Origin: Globisporangium splendens
Lineage: Eukaryota > Oomycota > Peronosporomycetes > Pythiales > Pythiaceae
Direction: 5' to 3'
Length of the DNA: 64,000 nt
NCBI GenBank assembly: GCA_006386115.1
Contig: VFIW01000104.1
Coordinates: 62,001-126,000, forward strand
Shown here: in pieces, positions 20,861-31,500 of the stretch
Numbering within the stretch: position 1 is the stretch's first letter
Layout of the letters: each line of letters starts with the position of its first letter
Position numbers and translations under genes: made by a program
The notes under the pieces: model-generated
The model's database searches: none
Seen by the model: the letters and a program-made list of their open reading frames with translations, nothing else
What the model was told of the DNA's origin: nothing

Positions 20861-21457
20861 TTACAGCTGAGCGACGGACGAGCCGAGCACCGCCAGTTTC
20901 TCGCGAGTGAACGCCTCAAACACGGCGTCTTCGTAGCACACGATCGCCAACAGACCGTCCCAGTGCGTGCGTCGGATAAATTTCTCGATCACACGCATCG
21001 CGACTTGCGCAGCTTCTTTTGCGGGGACACCCATGTTCCCCGTCGAGATGGACGCGATCGCGACGCACTTGACATTTTCCCGGACGATGGCGTTCATGAG
21101 GTTTTCGTACGTCTTCTCAAGCAGCTCGTAGCACTGGTACTGGGTGTTGCGAGGTCCCACGCAGTGGATGAGTTTGGAGACGCCAGCCTTGAAACTCGGG
21201 GTGACGACCACGTCTCCCGTCGGGTGGTTGCCGCGCGCCCACGCGCTGGTCACGTACGTGTTGAGTTCGGGTCCCGCTCGTCGGAAGATGGCAGCTGCGG
21301 CGCCGATGTTATTGAACGTTAGGTGCGAGTGCGTCGGGAACCCGAGTGCGTCCACGGGAGTGCCGTCGACGTCTTGCAGCGTGCCGATGTCTCCACGGAT
21401 GATCTTGACTGAGCGGTTAAAGTGGACGAGTGCTTTGGTTTGCGAGCGGGTCAGCAT
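20861..21457 (-). CDS. Stand-alone macro-domain protein (left copy)
   Basis: A 198-aa protein that is almost only a macro domain. It has VKIIRGDIGTL (first strand), FRRAGPEL (helix), a VVVTPSF strand, LIHCVGP, then SISTGNMGVP (ADP-ribose phosphate loop) and LLAIVCYEDAVFEAF at the end. The NAAN/GGG catalytic loop is replaced by GFPTHSHLTFNNIGAAAA, so binding rather than hydrolysis is expected. It is the closest relative of the macro half of the neighbouring F-box fusion, and probably arose by tandem duplication. One residue differs from the right copy (Ala versus Val in SAWARG). Confidence 0.85.
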   Translation of the reverse strand: MLTRSQTKALVHFNRSVKIIRGDIGTLQDVDGTPVDALGFPTHSHLTFNNIGAAAAIFRRAGPELNTYVTSAWARGNHPTGDVVVTPSFKAGVSKLIHCVGPRNTQYQCYELLEKTYENLMNAIVRENVKCVAIASISTGNMGVPAKEAAQVAMRVIEKFIRRTHWDGLLAIVCYEDAVFEAFTREKLAVLGSSVAQL

Positions 21458-21496
21458 GGTGGTTGTTTCGTAGTGATGCCGTTGTGTGGGGTTTGA

Positions 21497-21515
21497 TGCA
21501 AATTGGTAAATGAAC
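21497..21515 (-). promoter_or_regulatory. Initiator/flanking element for stand-alone macro gene (left)
   Basis: Mirror of 54064-54082, in the conserved part of the promoter: TTCATTTACCAATTTGCA fits the consensus at 16 of 19 positions, 40-58 nt upstream of the ATG. Confidence 0.6.
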
Positions 21516-21640
21516 TGTTTGTGTCACCATATTGGCTGCCATGTGTGCAGGTTCACAAACGCTTGTGTGAATGATGGTTATTTTATGACTCATTTTTGAC
21601 GCCAGCTTTTATATCACCTCCAATCAGTCAGTGCTGTGTC

Positions 21641-22365
21641 TACCACCCAATCCGCAGCGTCATCTCGGTCGTTTAAGTTTCTGTATGTGCAGATCACAAA
21701 GGCGGTCTGTGATGCGTACGATGGCATGGGGCGAACAGGTGCACACAACTCATGCTACAGTACATCATGGAAAGCGCCTCTTGCATGGTCTATAACACCT
21801 ATTACATGCTTCCACGTGCAAGCTAATCAAATAACTTTATACGTCGTAGTTGTGGTTCTAGCCTAGTGATATGTCAATGCTTTCTGATACCAAATAGCAC
21901 TTGCACCGTTGTCTTTGACAGCGTCAAGTACTTGAAGTATCACTGTGAAGCATCGGTGCAGTTGGACAATTGCGACAAGTGTCAGGACAATTCTGCGGCA
22001 CAGCCTCGTATCAAATCATGATTTGGATCGCTGCAGAAGTGAACGACGAATGAAGATCGCTCCTTTTTGGCGATTCAGAAGGCCAACACTCTTTAATGAG
22101 TCATCGAAACGACCATCATTCATACAAGTTTTGTGGATCCGCAAGATGTGTTTCCTCTCTGAGTTCCTGTCTTCGACAGAGGCAAGTTAGATTACCATGA
22201 TCGATATAAAGACAATGGGCGAAGCGTAACGCCTCAAGTGTATTGATCATTCAATCGTTTACGGAAAGCCATTCGCGCAGCGAAGTCATCTTTGTCAAAA
22301 TTGCATGCGGACGCATCATTTCGCGGGTACGCTGCAGTGGGGTCGGAGATGCCGAGTGTTATTTG
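21641..22365. other. Unique spacer between blocks A and B
   Basis: No gene is recognised. Within 22071-22140 the plus strand resembles the right-hand macro promoter at 53911-53990 (GGCCAACACTCTT, then AATGAGTCAT and ACCATCA), in direct orientation. This may be a leftover of another macro-gene promoter. Confidence 0.45.
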
Positions 22366-22366
22366 C

Positions 22367-23192
22367 TTACCATGGAAGCTGTTCGCCGGTGTGGTTGTAG
22401 AACTTGCCCGAGTCGGCAATGGCAAAGTTACCGATAACGCTGATCAGGTCGCGGACGCTCGTGTCCGTGGAGATGGCCTTGACAACAACGTCGCCCATGA
22501 CGAGGTCCACACCACCTCCAGTCATGTCGGTCGCCACGTAACCAGGGTGCAGCGCAAAAGAGCCAATGTTGTCGTTTTTCAAATCGACGGCGAGACACGA
22601 GTTAATCATGTTGAGCGCGGTCTTCGAGGTACGGTACCCATACGCAGTCCCGGTGTTGAGAGTGATGCTGCCGACATACGACGAGATCTGCGCGACATTC
22701 GCCGACCCGTGCTTGGCTACGGCGGCCTTTAGGTGCGGAATGAACGCACGCGTGACCACGAACGGACCAACACTGTTGACCTCGAACTGCTTGAGCAAGT
22801 CGGCTTTGGTCGTCGAAGCCAAATCGCCACTCAGGTTGATGCCAGCGTTGTTGATGAGCAGGTCGATCGCTTCGCCCTCAAGTTCCTTGGCAGCGCGAAG
22901 TACGGAGGCTTCGTCGCCGCTATCGAGCTGCACGATCTTGTACGGTGACAGTGCTGCCAACTGACACATCAGCATGCACACAGAGACATCATCACAAGGA
23001 GATCCTCACCGTTAATACTGAGGACAGCGATGACATAGAACAACAGCATGAGTAGTGTGCACCAACCTGATCGGCTTTGGCCGGGTTACGGGCAGCGGCG
23101 ATGACGTTCCACCCGAGCTTGACGTACTCTTCGACGAACTTGAGGCCGATGCCGCGGGAGCTCCCAGTAATGAGGACAGTCTTGGCAACCAT
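22367..23192 (-). CDS. Short-chain dehydrogenase, C-factor-like (left copy)
   Basis: Two exons, complement of 22367-22960 and 23067-23192, giving 239 aa. The 106-nt intron has a GTTGGT donor after AAADQ-type sequence and a TGTCAG acceptor; the frame is kept. The protein has TGSSRGIG (NAD(P) binding, residues 9-16), NNAG, and YGYRTSK (catalytic Tyr and Lys). It ends in FYNHTGEQLPW, the usual C terminus of C-factor-like SDRs. It is a cytosolic NAD(P)-dependent oxidoreductase of unknown substrate. It lies divergently from the second SDR at 24479. Confidence 0.85.
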
Positions 23193-23829
23193 GGTATGGA
23201 GTGAAGTGGAGTGAGTGGCTCGGTGTAGTGAGCGGATCGTTGAGAGGGTGGTGGAGAACACGATGCGTTTTCAAAAGTGAGTGAGTGAGCAGTCCTGAAC
23301 ACAATTAGTTGCCGATTTTTCTCTCCAGCCGCCTGTCATCGTTCCTGGACGGTGTTCTGTGCAAGTGTATTGTGTGTACTCATCACAAGATATATGGGTG
23401 TACAAAACGCAACCTTTGCCTGAAAAGTGGTGTACTCATCACCGTAGCCACAGTGAAAGTGGAAAGGGGGGAGGTACAATCGGGGTACACATCACGAAAT
23501 ATCTCAGCTGCAGAACGCAATTACAATGCCTTTGCTGAAAGCGATGCACCTAACTTCATAGCCAAGCGGATTTGGGAAGGACTGGTATTGTACTAGCAAC
23601 CAAACAATACCGAGAAATTATCGAGTGCAGATTGCTACGGGCTGGTAATGCTTAGTATACTTGTCCTAGCGCTGCAGTATAGACCCACCACGGGAAGGCA
23701 TGCAATTATTGTGCATCTTTTTCTTCGCGCTGGACTGAACAAAAATCTAGAGAATTGTGGATAGAAACAACCAGCAAAGTTCTCGAGAGCACGATCCATA
23801 CCAGCAGTCCGTTCGGCAACACGCACTGC

Positions 23830-23896
23830 GTCATAAAAAGTGCGAAGATCGCAAATTACTACGTAGCAATTCGCGATATTTTGCACCTTTTATGAC
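23830..23896. repeat. 67-bp near-perfect palindrome
   Basis: It starts GTCATAAAAAGTGCGAAGAT and ends in ATATTTTGCACCTTTTATGAC-type sequence; the two halves pair almost fully around ACTACGTAG. It could fold as a long hairpin. It resembles the remains of a foldback or MITE-type element with GTCATAAAA ends. No target duplication is obvious. Confidence 0.6.
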
Positions 23897-24189
23897 AGGT
23901 GTTCGGTAGCCCAAACTCAAAATCGCCGATTTCAGCGAAGGGTTGTCTGACCTGTGCTGGCCCCACCGCCTCGATAAGTCATCATGGAATATTACAACAA
24001 GGCGGAGATGAGAATGCGAGGATGAGAGCAGAGGAGATTGTGTGTCTCATCTCGCTTTGGAACAGCAAAAGTTGCGTAGTATAAACGAGTCTGTGCCAAC
24101 ACTTATTAATACCGGTACCGAAATATAACAGCACAAGTGTTTGGCATTCCCCCGAGTCTTTGTCTATCCAATGAAAGCGCACGTATTAT

Positions 24190-24262
24190 TGGTTTCCCTA
24201 CCCCATGACATCGTGGCGTGACTCAGGCTGGTTGAGTCCACGGGATAGGGCTACAACCCGCC
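24190..24262 (-). repeat. Dispersed repeat relic
   Basis: On the minus strand it reads CCCTATCCCGTGGACTCAAC, and ends in GTCATGGGGTAGGG. Related sequences occur at 45661-45760 and 48605-48710. Probably a fragment of an LTR or a DNA transposon end. Confidence 0.45.
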
Positions 24263-24406
24263 CCTACGAATTGATGTGTCAACCGAGTCATCAGATGCGA
24301 ATAATGCAATGGGTGTACTAATAACAATTGGATACGTACCTGATGACTCGAAAGATGATGATGTCACGCTGGGTCACATGAGGTTGCCCTCTTCCCTCTA
24401 TCTCCG

Positions 24407-24425
24407 GCGCATTCTCCGCTTTGCC
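24407..24425 (+). promoter_or_regulatory. Initiator/flanking element for SDR2 (left)
   Basis: GCGCATTCTCCGCTTTGCC fits the INR+FPR consensus at 16 of 19 positions and ends 53 nt before the ATG. Confidence 0.6.
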
Positions 24426-24478
24426 AAAAGCCTGACATCATCATCCAAAGCCCTCAAGTCGACATTCAACAAAGCCTC

Positions 24479-25465
24479 ATGGGTGCGTCAGTCTCGACGA
24501 ACACGACCCAAGTGCCCGAAAAATGGGACGCCAGCAAGATCCCGTCGCTCGCCGGCAAGACTGCGATCGTGACTGGTGCGAACTCGGGTATTGGGTACGA
24601 AATGGCACTCGAACTGGCCCGCAAAGGTGCGCACGTCGTGCTGGCATGCCGAAGCGCAGAGCGCGGGAAACAAGCCGAGGCGCGGATCCGTGAGTCCCTC
24701 GTGATGACCCCGGCGGCAGGCGAGGTTGAATTTGCGAAGCTTGACGTCGGCAGCCTCAAGAGCGTCAAGGAGTTTGCCGACGAATTCATCAACAAGCATG
24801 ATCGCCTCGACATCTTAATCAACAATGCGGGCATTCTGGCTGCTAAGTACGATGTCTCGGTGGATGGCTACGAAAGTCAGTTCGCGATCAACCATCTGGG
24901 CCAATTCGCACTCGTTGCCCATCTATTTGGCGTGCTGAAGAAGAGTGCGCCATGCCGGATCGTGAATGTGAGTAGTGTCCTCCACCACGACGCGAAATTT
25001 GATGAAGACAATATTGTGAAATCTGCGACCAAGTACGATGCAGGAACTGTCTACGGTGATAGCAAGTTGTGCAACATCTTGTTCACGAAAGAGCTCGACC
25101 GGCGTATCAAGGCTGCAGGCATTGTCGGCATTACCGCAGCCGTATCGCACCCTGGGTTGACGGAGACCAACGTCTTTTCGCAGTCAATCGTGGAAGGTGG
25201 GTTCTTTGCCCGACTCAAAACGAGGATGCTAGCTTCGCTCCCACTGTTCCAACCGGCGTCGATGGGAGCGCTGCCGACTCTATTCGCAGCCACAGCGCCA
25301 AACGTACAAGGAGGGGATTACTTTGGTCCCAACGGCTTCAAACAGATGCGAGGATACCCGACTACGGAGGAACCATCCGATATCGCCAAATCAGCAAGTG
25401 CTGCAAAGAAACTATGGGTCTTGAGTGAACGTCTGGCTCATCTCTCATTCGAGGTTAAGCAATGA
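24479..25465 (+). CDS. Retinol-dehydrogenase-like SDR (left copy)
   Basis: A 328-aa single-exon SDR of the retinol dehydrogenase/WW-oxidoreductase type: TGANSGIG (cofactor loop, about 33-40), ACRS (NADP preference), NNAG, NVSS, and YGDSK as the catalytic Tyr-x-x-x-Lys. The C terminus (LPTLFAA and GGDYFGPNG) is typical of this subgroup. It begins MGASVST, with Gly2 and Ser6 fitting an N-myristoylation signal, so membrane attachment is possible. The substrate is unknown; family members reduce retinal-like, lipid or polyketide carbonyls. Confidence 0.85.
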   Translation: MGASVSTNTTQVPEKWDASKIPSLAGKTAIVTGANSGIGYEMALELARKGAHVVLACRSAERGKQAEARIRESLVMTPAAGEVEFAKLDVGSLKSVKEFADEFINKHDRLDILINNAGILAAKYDVSVDGYESQFAINHLGQFALVAHLFGVLKKSAPCRIVNVSSVLHHDAKFDEDNIVKSATKYDAGTVYGDSKLCNILFTKELDRRIKAAGIVGITAAVSHPGLTETNVFSQSIVEGGFFARLKTRMLASLPLFQPASMGALPTLFAATAPNVQGGDYFGPNGFKQMRGYPTTEEPSDIAKSASAAKKLWVLSERLAHLSFEVKQ

Positions 25466-26140
25466 TTCTCTATTTCACTGCAAGTAGTTTCCTGCTTTTC
25501 TTCGTCTTCATTATTATCCGTTTTTCATATACATGTTTTAACGCAAATGTTCAATTTGAACAAGATTTCGTCTGGATTCGGTGTGTTTTCCCTTGTTGTC
25601 CGATTGCCATCTCAGCTGATTTACCAGCGAATCTTTTGACTTGCGAAGGTCCTTAGCAAGCCAAAACGACCATCCGTCGAAGAAGGATAATCTCAATCCA
25701 GAACTCTTCGACAACACAATAATGCGCAAAGACTCGGATATGTGATCTACACTGTCCACCCTGCAACTAAATGCACGGCTCTTTTGATGATGCCAATCGA
25801 CACCATCAGATAAACAATAGGACAGTGCACAATGAATGGAGTATTCCGCAGCCTCATGCCAGCACAATCTGCGGTGCAATAACGAAGAGCTCCAGGTCAA
25901 GACCATCCTTCTCCAGACAAATCTCACTAACCTACTCTCTTTGTATAATATGGACTGAGACGAATGCCGACGAAGCATATGTGGTGTCGCAATATACGCC
26001 CATGCTCCAATAATGCTGAGAAAGATTGTTACTGGCTCAGTTATGTGGTGTAGAATGCAAAGCACAGTGCAAATGCATAAATATAGATCGTGGCGTACAC
26101 TGGGTGACTCTCTGTTTCTCACTACCAGCCGTCCACACGG
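25466..26140. other. Intergenic across the B/C boundary
   Basis: No gene is seen. Block B ends at 25839 and block C begins at 25860. The 20 bases between are present only in this copy. Confidence 0.5.
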
Positions 26141-27443
26141 CTAACTGCTCTGAACCAGCTTGACCACGAGCTTGCCGACGTTCTTCTTGTTGTACATGTA
26201 GTCGATGGCGTGGGGAATGGCTTCGAGGCCGCGAAACTCCGTCGGGTCGAGCTGGGACACCAGCTTGCCCTGCTCCGTGAGCGCAATGAGACGACCGATG
26301 TGCGCTGGCGCGAGGTCGAGGAAGAACATGACCGCGAAGCCACGCACCGAGGCCGACTTCATCAGCAGCGAGTGTGTGAGGCTGCCCGCGAGCATCGTGT
26401 CGGCGGATTTGCCCTGGTACTGGGACACCAAGCCGAATACGATGATGCGACCACGCACGGCGATGTTGTCGACGGCCGCCTGGAACAGCGCGCCACCGAC
26501 CGAGTCGAATACGAGGTCCACGCCTTGCGGGTATTCGGCCTTGAGAACAGCCGACACGTCTTCTTTGGTGTAATTGATCACGCGATCGACGCCAAGCTTC
26601 TTGAGCGCTTCAGCCTTCTCGTCCGAGCTCGTGGTGCCGATGACGTGGTTGCCCGCGATCTTGGCGAGCTGCACGGCGAACTGGCCCGTGGTGCCTGCAG
26701 CAGCCGTGACGAGCACAGTTTGTCCACCTTGCTTCATTTCGCCGGCTTGCTCGAGTGCGATGGACGCGGAGACCCCGCAGCCGAAAAGCGGAAGCACCGA
26801 CGGGTCGGCCTTAGGGATCTGGATCGCGACCGATGCCTCGACCTCAACGTACTCACCGAATGCGCCAAACTCTGCGCGTGCAGCGCGCGAGATGATAGCA
26901 GCAAATAGGGACGGAGAGAGAGTGTAAAGAAGGGACAACGATTTGTGTCAGTATCTGAAAAAAGAGATGAGGTGGTAAACACCGCTGTGAATGTGCATGG
27001 CGGGGCAAACGTACTTTGGTAAACGACCGCATCGCCGACCTTGAGCGTCTCGACATCGGACCCGACGTCTGTCACAACGCCCACTTGAGAAACGTAAAAG
27101 CAACAACAACAACAACAACACACCGAAGCAGTCGCGAATCGCGTTAGAGCAATGTCCTCTAGATCCTTGCATGCAATTTCTGGAGGCACGAGTCATCATG
27201 TATCATCGACAGCAAAACTACAACACACGTACCGGCTTCGATGCCACAGTCGAATGGCGGCGTCGTGTGGCCGTAGAACCCATTCGGGAGGTTCGTATCG
27301 GTCGCCATGATGCCCAAGTAGTGGTTCTTGACGACAATGTGTCCGTCGGCTGCTTTCGGGAGTTCCGGAATGACCACGATGCTTGTGGCGGTACGGAAGT
27401 CTGGTGACAGCGTGTGGACTTGGACTTTGCGGTAGGATGGCAT
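26141..27443 (-). CDS. MDR-type NADPH quinone/enone oxidoreductase (left copy)
   Basis: Three exons, complement of 26141-26871, 27015-27083 and 27233-27443, giving 336 aa. Both donors read GTACGT; acceptors end TCAAG and CGCAG. The first intron carries a (TTG)n run before its acceptor. The spliced protein has a GroES-like N half (VKNHYLGIMATD, then PFDCGIEAVGVV, VGDAVVYQKFGAFGEYVEV) and a Rossmann half with AAAGTTGQFAVQLAK. There are no zinc ligands. It resembles zinc-free enone reductases of the ZADH2/PTGR3 group, which reduce quinones or 15-keto-prostaglandin-like lipids with NADPH. One residue differs from the right copy (SIVVIP here, SIVIIP there). Confidence 0.85.
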
Positions 27444-27509
27444 GCTTGGGGTGTTGTTGGCTTTCCGGGGAGGAGACTCTTGTCGTGGATGGTATGCGTT
27501 GTGCGTATG

Positions 27510-27525
27510 CAACTGCAGAATGAGG
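27510..27525 (-). promoter_or_regulatory. Initiator for MDR gene (left)
   Basis: Mirror of 46779-46794: CCTCATTCTGCAGTTG, a perfect CTCATTYYNCA core, about 67-82 nt upstream of the ATG. Confidence 0.55.
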
Positions 27526-28134
27526 TTGGCGAAGAGAAGGAGAGAGAGAGATCGGCAGATAGAGTCGAGGACCTGAGCGTCTGAGCTGCTTGTAACCTCC
27601 TATCTAGTATGTTGACTTCATTGTTGCAGTATGCAAACCAACAAGCTCGAGTTGTAGGTTGCTGTAGTAGACACTATCACAATAGGCTTTTATTCAGTAG
27701 AGCTGACACGAACAGCACACGCAGCTTGTGGAGTTTCAAAATGACATAAGCTACGACAAGTATTTGATGACGTCACGGAGACGTGGCCACGGCTACTACT
27801 ACGCATCGATTGATTTGCGGAAAGGTGCCACAATCGACCGATTGCTTCACTGAATACATGTTTGTCTGCAATAGATACCATACTGCTGAGGGCCGACTTC
27901 AATCACCCAGACGTGAGTGTTGGTCGTAGATCTCTCGCACACAGGAATGTCATGTAGGAGTGAGTTACAGTGCGCCTACAAGACAAACGATGTCGAGCCA
28001 CCTTAGATAGTTAAAGAAGTTGAGTTTCCGCCAGGCGTTCTCACCGCCCGATAGGGGGCTGCTTGTGTCATGCTGTTCCTCAACCGAGACACGCATGCAT
28101 GGCATCTGATGTGGAGAACCTGCTTGAGCTCGTT

Positions 28135-28563
28135 CAAAGAAGCCTAGAGTATGCGAGCGCGCTCCACAGTATCGATAAGGGAGCACCAACCAGCAATCAC
28201 GTTTATGTGACCTCGTTCACGGAAGGAGACAATAAACAGACCGACGCGTTGCTCTCGCTGACAGAGCAGAAGACGCTGAGTGAAGCCGTGGCGATAGCAT
28301 CCTAGTCAGCTATGGTGACGACTCAAACGCAAGCATGTGGACGCGAGCGAGGGCGTACACCACGACGGCATTAGCAGGCGAGAATGACGTCAGAGAACCC
28401 GACGAGGAGCCGATGACGAAGCGCGTGAAGAAGACGCCGCAGAGAGCGGGTGTTCGCGCGGTGACAAGAGTCGCTGGAACACCAGAAGCAAAGCGAGAGC
28501 GACTAGCAAAGTTGATCTGCTATTATGTGAACTCGTGTCAGAATCCAAGGGTCGAATGGCGAC
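28135..28563 (+). pseudogene. Remnant of Ty3/gypsy-like gag
   Basis: Reads a gag-like frame ending AKRERLAKLICYYVNSCQN and RVEWRLKIEQ. The frame runs into the 15-bp target duplication and resumes after the LINEs with GNDLGK, consistent with one interrupted element. The upstream frame from 28097 (SDVENLLELV) crosses the block C boundary, so part of this element may be included in C. Stops break the coding sequence. Confidence 0.5.
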
Positions 28564-28578
28564 TCAAGATTGAGCAGG
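28564..28578 (+). repeat. LINE A target-site duplication, 5' copy
   Basis: TCAAGATTGAGCAGG, repeated exactly at 43965-43979. Confidence 0.85.
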
Positions 28579-31500
28579 TCTTGCTCGTCAATATATATGC
28601 TCCAACTGATCGAGCTATGCGCGAAGCACTCTATCAGAGTCTAGCACAACTCCCAGTGCACCATACAGGTCCCATCTTGTTCGGTGGTGACTTCAACTGC
28701 ACGTTGCATCCCATGGCGGACAGATCGCTCCAGCGAACGGCGTTGACGCACGACTCGCTTAGTCTTCGGACGCTCCTTCGAACTTGGGGGTTGGTGGATG
28801 ATCTGCAGAGAGACATCGATACGGCAAGTGATAAGAGGGACCTACCAGTGTCACCACACATACGGATATACGATGGCAACAGGGCAGTTCGAATCAAGCC
28901 GCTTAGATCGATGGTACATCTCCATGGAGCATGACGAATGGATTAGGAGTACTTCGCAATGCATTCCTGGTCCCTACTCGGATCACAATGGTGTGTCGCT
29001 AAGAGTGGCTGCGCCGGACAAGATTATCTATGTCAAGAAGCCACGGAAAGTGTACCCTGTCCCCGAGTATGCAGCCGAGAAAGCGGTGGACGTGGCAGCC
29101 AAGTTCTTTGACACTGCAGTAGACGACCTGGAGTCCCTTCTCGCCTCGGAGTCAAGTCTCGAACGCCAAGCCAAATTAGCTGCGGATTGGTGGGACGACG
29201 CCAAGCTGCGACTGAAGTTAGCTTACCTTGGGGTATAAAAGGAATGCGCATCGAAACTGCGCAACAGCTATCGACAAAAACTGAGAAGATTGCACGAAGA
29301 TCTTCGCGAGAGCGGCACTCCAGATTCGGTGCCAACTTTCACATCGACCGAGTCAAGTGATGGCGACGACCTGGATAGTACACGAAGAAGTCGTCTCATC
29401 CGCAAGCAGATAGCGGAGTGCAAACTCAAGTGGCAGGAGGCAAAAGCATTGCGTTTACGCAGAGCTCATGCTCACCACCCATTGAGGTCCAGCAAGGAAT
29501 TCTTCAGACGGATCTCCACGAAGTTTGGAGACAACACCATATACTCGCTGGGACCTCAGAAGGTTGGCTCACAGTATACACCGAAAGCTCTAGCAGACGT
29601 GATGGCGAAAGGATGGGGACCGACCATGCAGCAACAGCGTGCGGGAGTGGATGAGATTCAAACGTATTTGCAGCAAGTTGCCCCTCCCGAGTGCGGGGAT
29701 CTGCTGACATCGCTTACTGACCAAATATCGGATGAGGGGATATGCGCAGCAATCAAACGGTGCAAGAGAAGCAAAGCCCATGGCCCTGACGAGCTGGGGA
29801 ACGACTGGTACCGTGATAACGAGGCGCATTTGGTTCCGCTGTTCCTGATTCTGTTCAATCTGTGGTATTCCACGGGTGTCATCCCGGATTCTTTCCGTGC
29901 AGCCAACATCCATTGCATCAAAAAGTCCCGGACGGCAGCGGTGCCTCTCGACCATCGACCCATCGCGCTACTTAACACGGACTACAAGATCTACACACGT
30001 GTGTTTGCGACGAGACTGATCCCATGCCTACCCGACATTGTCCATCCTCTTCAAGCCGGCTTTGTGCCAGGAAGATCGATACACACGCCGATCGATACGT
30101 TCTCTGCAGTGCAAAAACTTGCCAAGCTGAATCTGCGTCTCGAAAAGGTGATCGCCCTTCTGCTGGATTTCGCAAAAGCGTACGACTCGCTGAGTCGGGA
30201 TTTCCTCATCCGTGTGCTACGACTGTACGGGTTCCCGAAACAATTTTGCGACATGGTTGAAGCCCTACACAGCGAAACCACTTGTCGCTTTCTCGTGAAT
30301 GGTTTCTTATCGAGATCGATACGTGTCACGTGCGGAATCCGACAAGGATGTCCGTTAGCTCCTTTGCTCTTTATCATTGCATTGGACGTCCTGTATCGAA
30401 TCATTGAAGCGATGCCAGACTTCCCAGGGGTGGATTTGGAATGTGGAGGAATACGCGCGGATTTGAGGGTAAGCGGGTTTGCCGACGACACCGCGATCTA
30501 TCTGAACGACAGTGCTGCAATCCCTAAAGTCGTCGATGTGCTATAACGATTCGGTGATGTCTCAGGTCTCCGAGTCAATCTGAGCAAATCAATATGCGTT
30601 CCGCTGGGAACGACTGATGAAACTCGGAGCGACGCTACTCACGGCATTCCTATTCTCCGAAGTGGCGACAGTTGCAGGTATCTAGGCATCCGGGTTGGAA
30701 CGTCCGATTCCTCTGACGCCAATTGGAAGACCTGCGAACAAGCTCTCGCGGCGAGACTCTCACTTGCAGTCGCCAAGACCCATTCGGTCACTCAACGTGC
30801 CGAGATTGCGCGTGCTGTCATCGTGCCAAAAGTATTGTGCATCGCGCGACATGCTTGGCCCTCAGAGGCGGTTGTAAACAAACTGCAGCGTTTCACGAAA
30901 GCCTTCGTGTGGGGTAAAAAGGACGGACGCGCCAGAAAAGCCTGGCTCAGCGAGGAGCAGGCGGAACTCGCGCTGCACGATGGTGGCATCTCGATGCCAA
31001 ATATCAGGACTGAATTGCTCACACTCAGCGCGGTGACGGTAGCGAGATGGGCTGCGAATGCGACGGACTTCGAAGCCTTGATAGGAGACATCTTGCTGGC
31101 GCGCGGAATGCCGCAACGGGTCTACATCACCCCTTCAGTTACTCTCTCTCCGGTGACTCGAACATTGAGTTCGTCGCTATGGGACACAGGTGCTGGCACT
31201 GTCAGGCAGGCTCACGCACTCTGCTACACGGACGCTGAAATCAGAGGCATCCGACAGTGCGCGGAAATACTCACCAAGGGCTACGAAGGCGCAGCCTGGC
31301 AAAATGGAGGCTACTACATCGATGTCGAACGGTTAATGACCCCAGATCTTGCCACACTCATGTCAACGCGGAGGAAGCTGAGAGGTACCTTCTGCGCAGA
31401 ATGGTTGCGATGCTGCTCGACCGTATCGGATGGATGGCTCCTCGACAAGAAAGGGACAACGTATAATTTAGCGCGTGCTCCCATTGCTCGCGGCACCACG

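Larger units (their letters stand above)
15057..21640 (+). repeat. Segmental duplication block A (left copy)
   Basis: Mirror of 53939-60522 (x + y = 75579). The edge at 15057 is sharp. At the other edge identity is high to about 21521, then the last 120 nt (promoter of the stand-alone macro gene) are only patchily similar. Coding differences between copies are few: three residues in the DUF1365 protein, one in the stand-alone macro protein, plus some silent changes. Confidence 0.9.
23193..24406. other. Intergenic between the two SDR genes
   Basis: Holds both divergent promoters, a 67-bp palindrome (23830-23896), a dispersed repeat relic (24190-24262), and loosely repeated GTGTACTCATCAC words near 23375-23500. 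No protein gene is seen. Confidence 0.5.
22366..25839 (+). repeat. Segmental duplication block B (left copy)
   Basis: Mirror of 60527-64000 (x + y = 86366). The right copy runs into the window end, so this edge is a minimum. The other edge is sharp after GAATGG. Both encoded dehydrogenases are identical between copies. Confidence 0.9.
25860..28134 (+). repeat. Segmental duplication block C (left copy)
   Basis: Mirror of 46170-48444 (x + y = 74304), sharp at both ends. It spans the MDR gene, its promoter and about 700 nt of upstream DNA. The two copies face each other across the 18 kb retroelement nest. Confidence 0.9.

Noticed and set aside
26210..26908. 232-aa frame opposite the MDR gene (and its mirror)
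   Set aside because: Antisense shadow; the sense strand encodes a clear oxidoreductase.
28335..28934. A single 199-aa protein
   Set aside because: It joins gypsy gag to LINE A endonuclease across the insertion point at 28578 and is then frameshifted.
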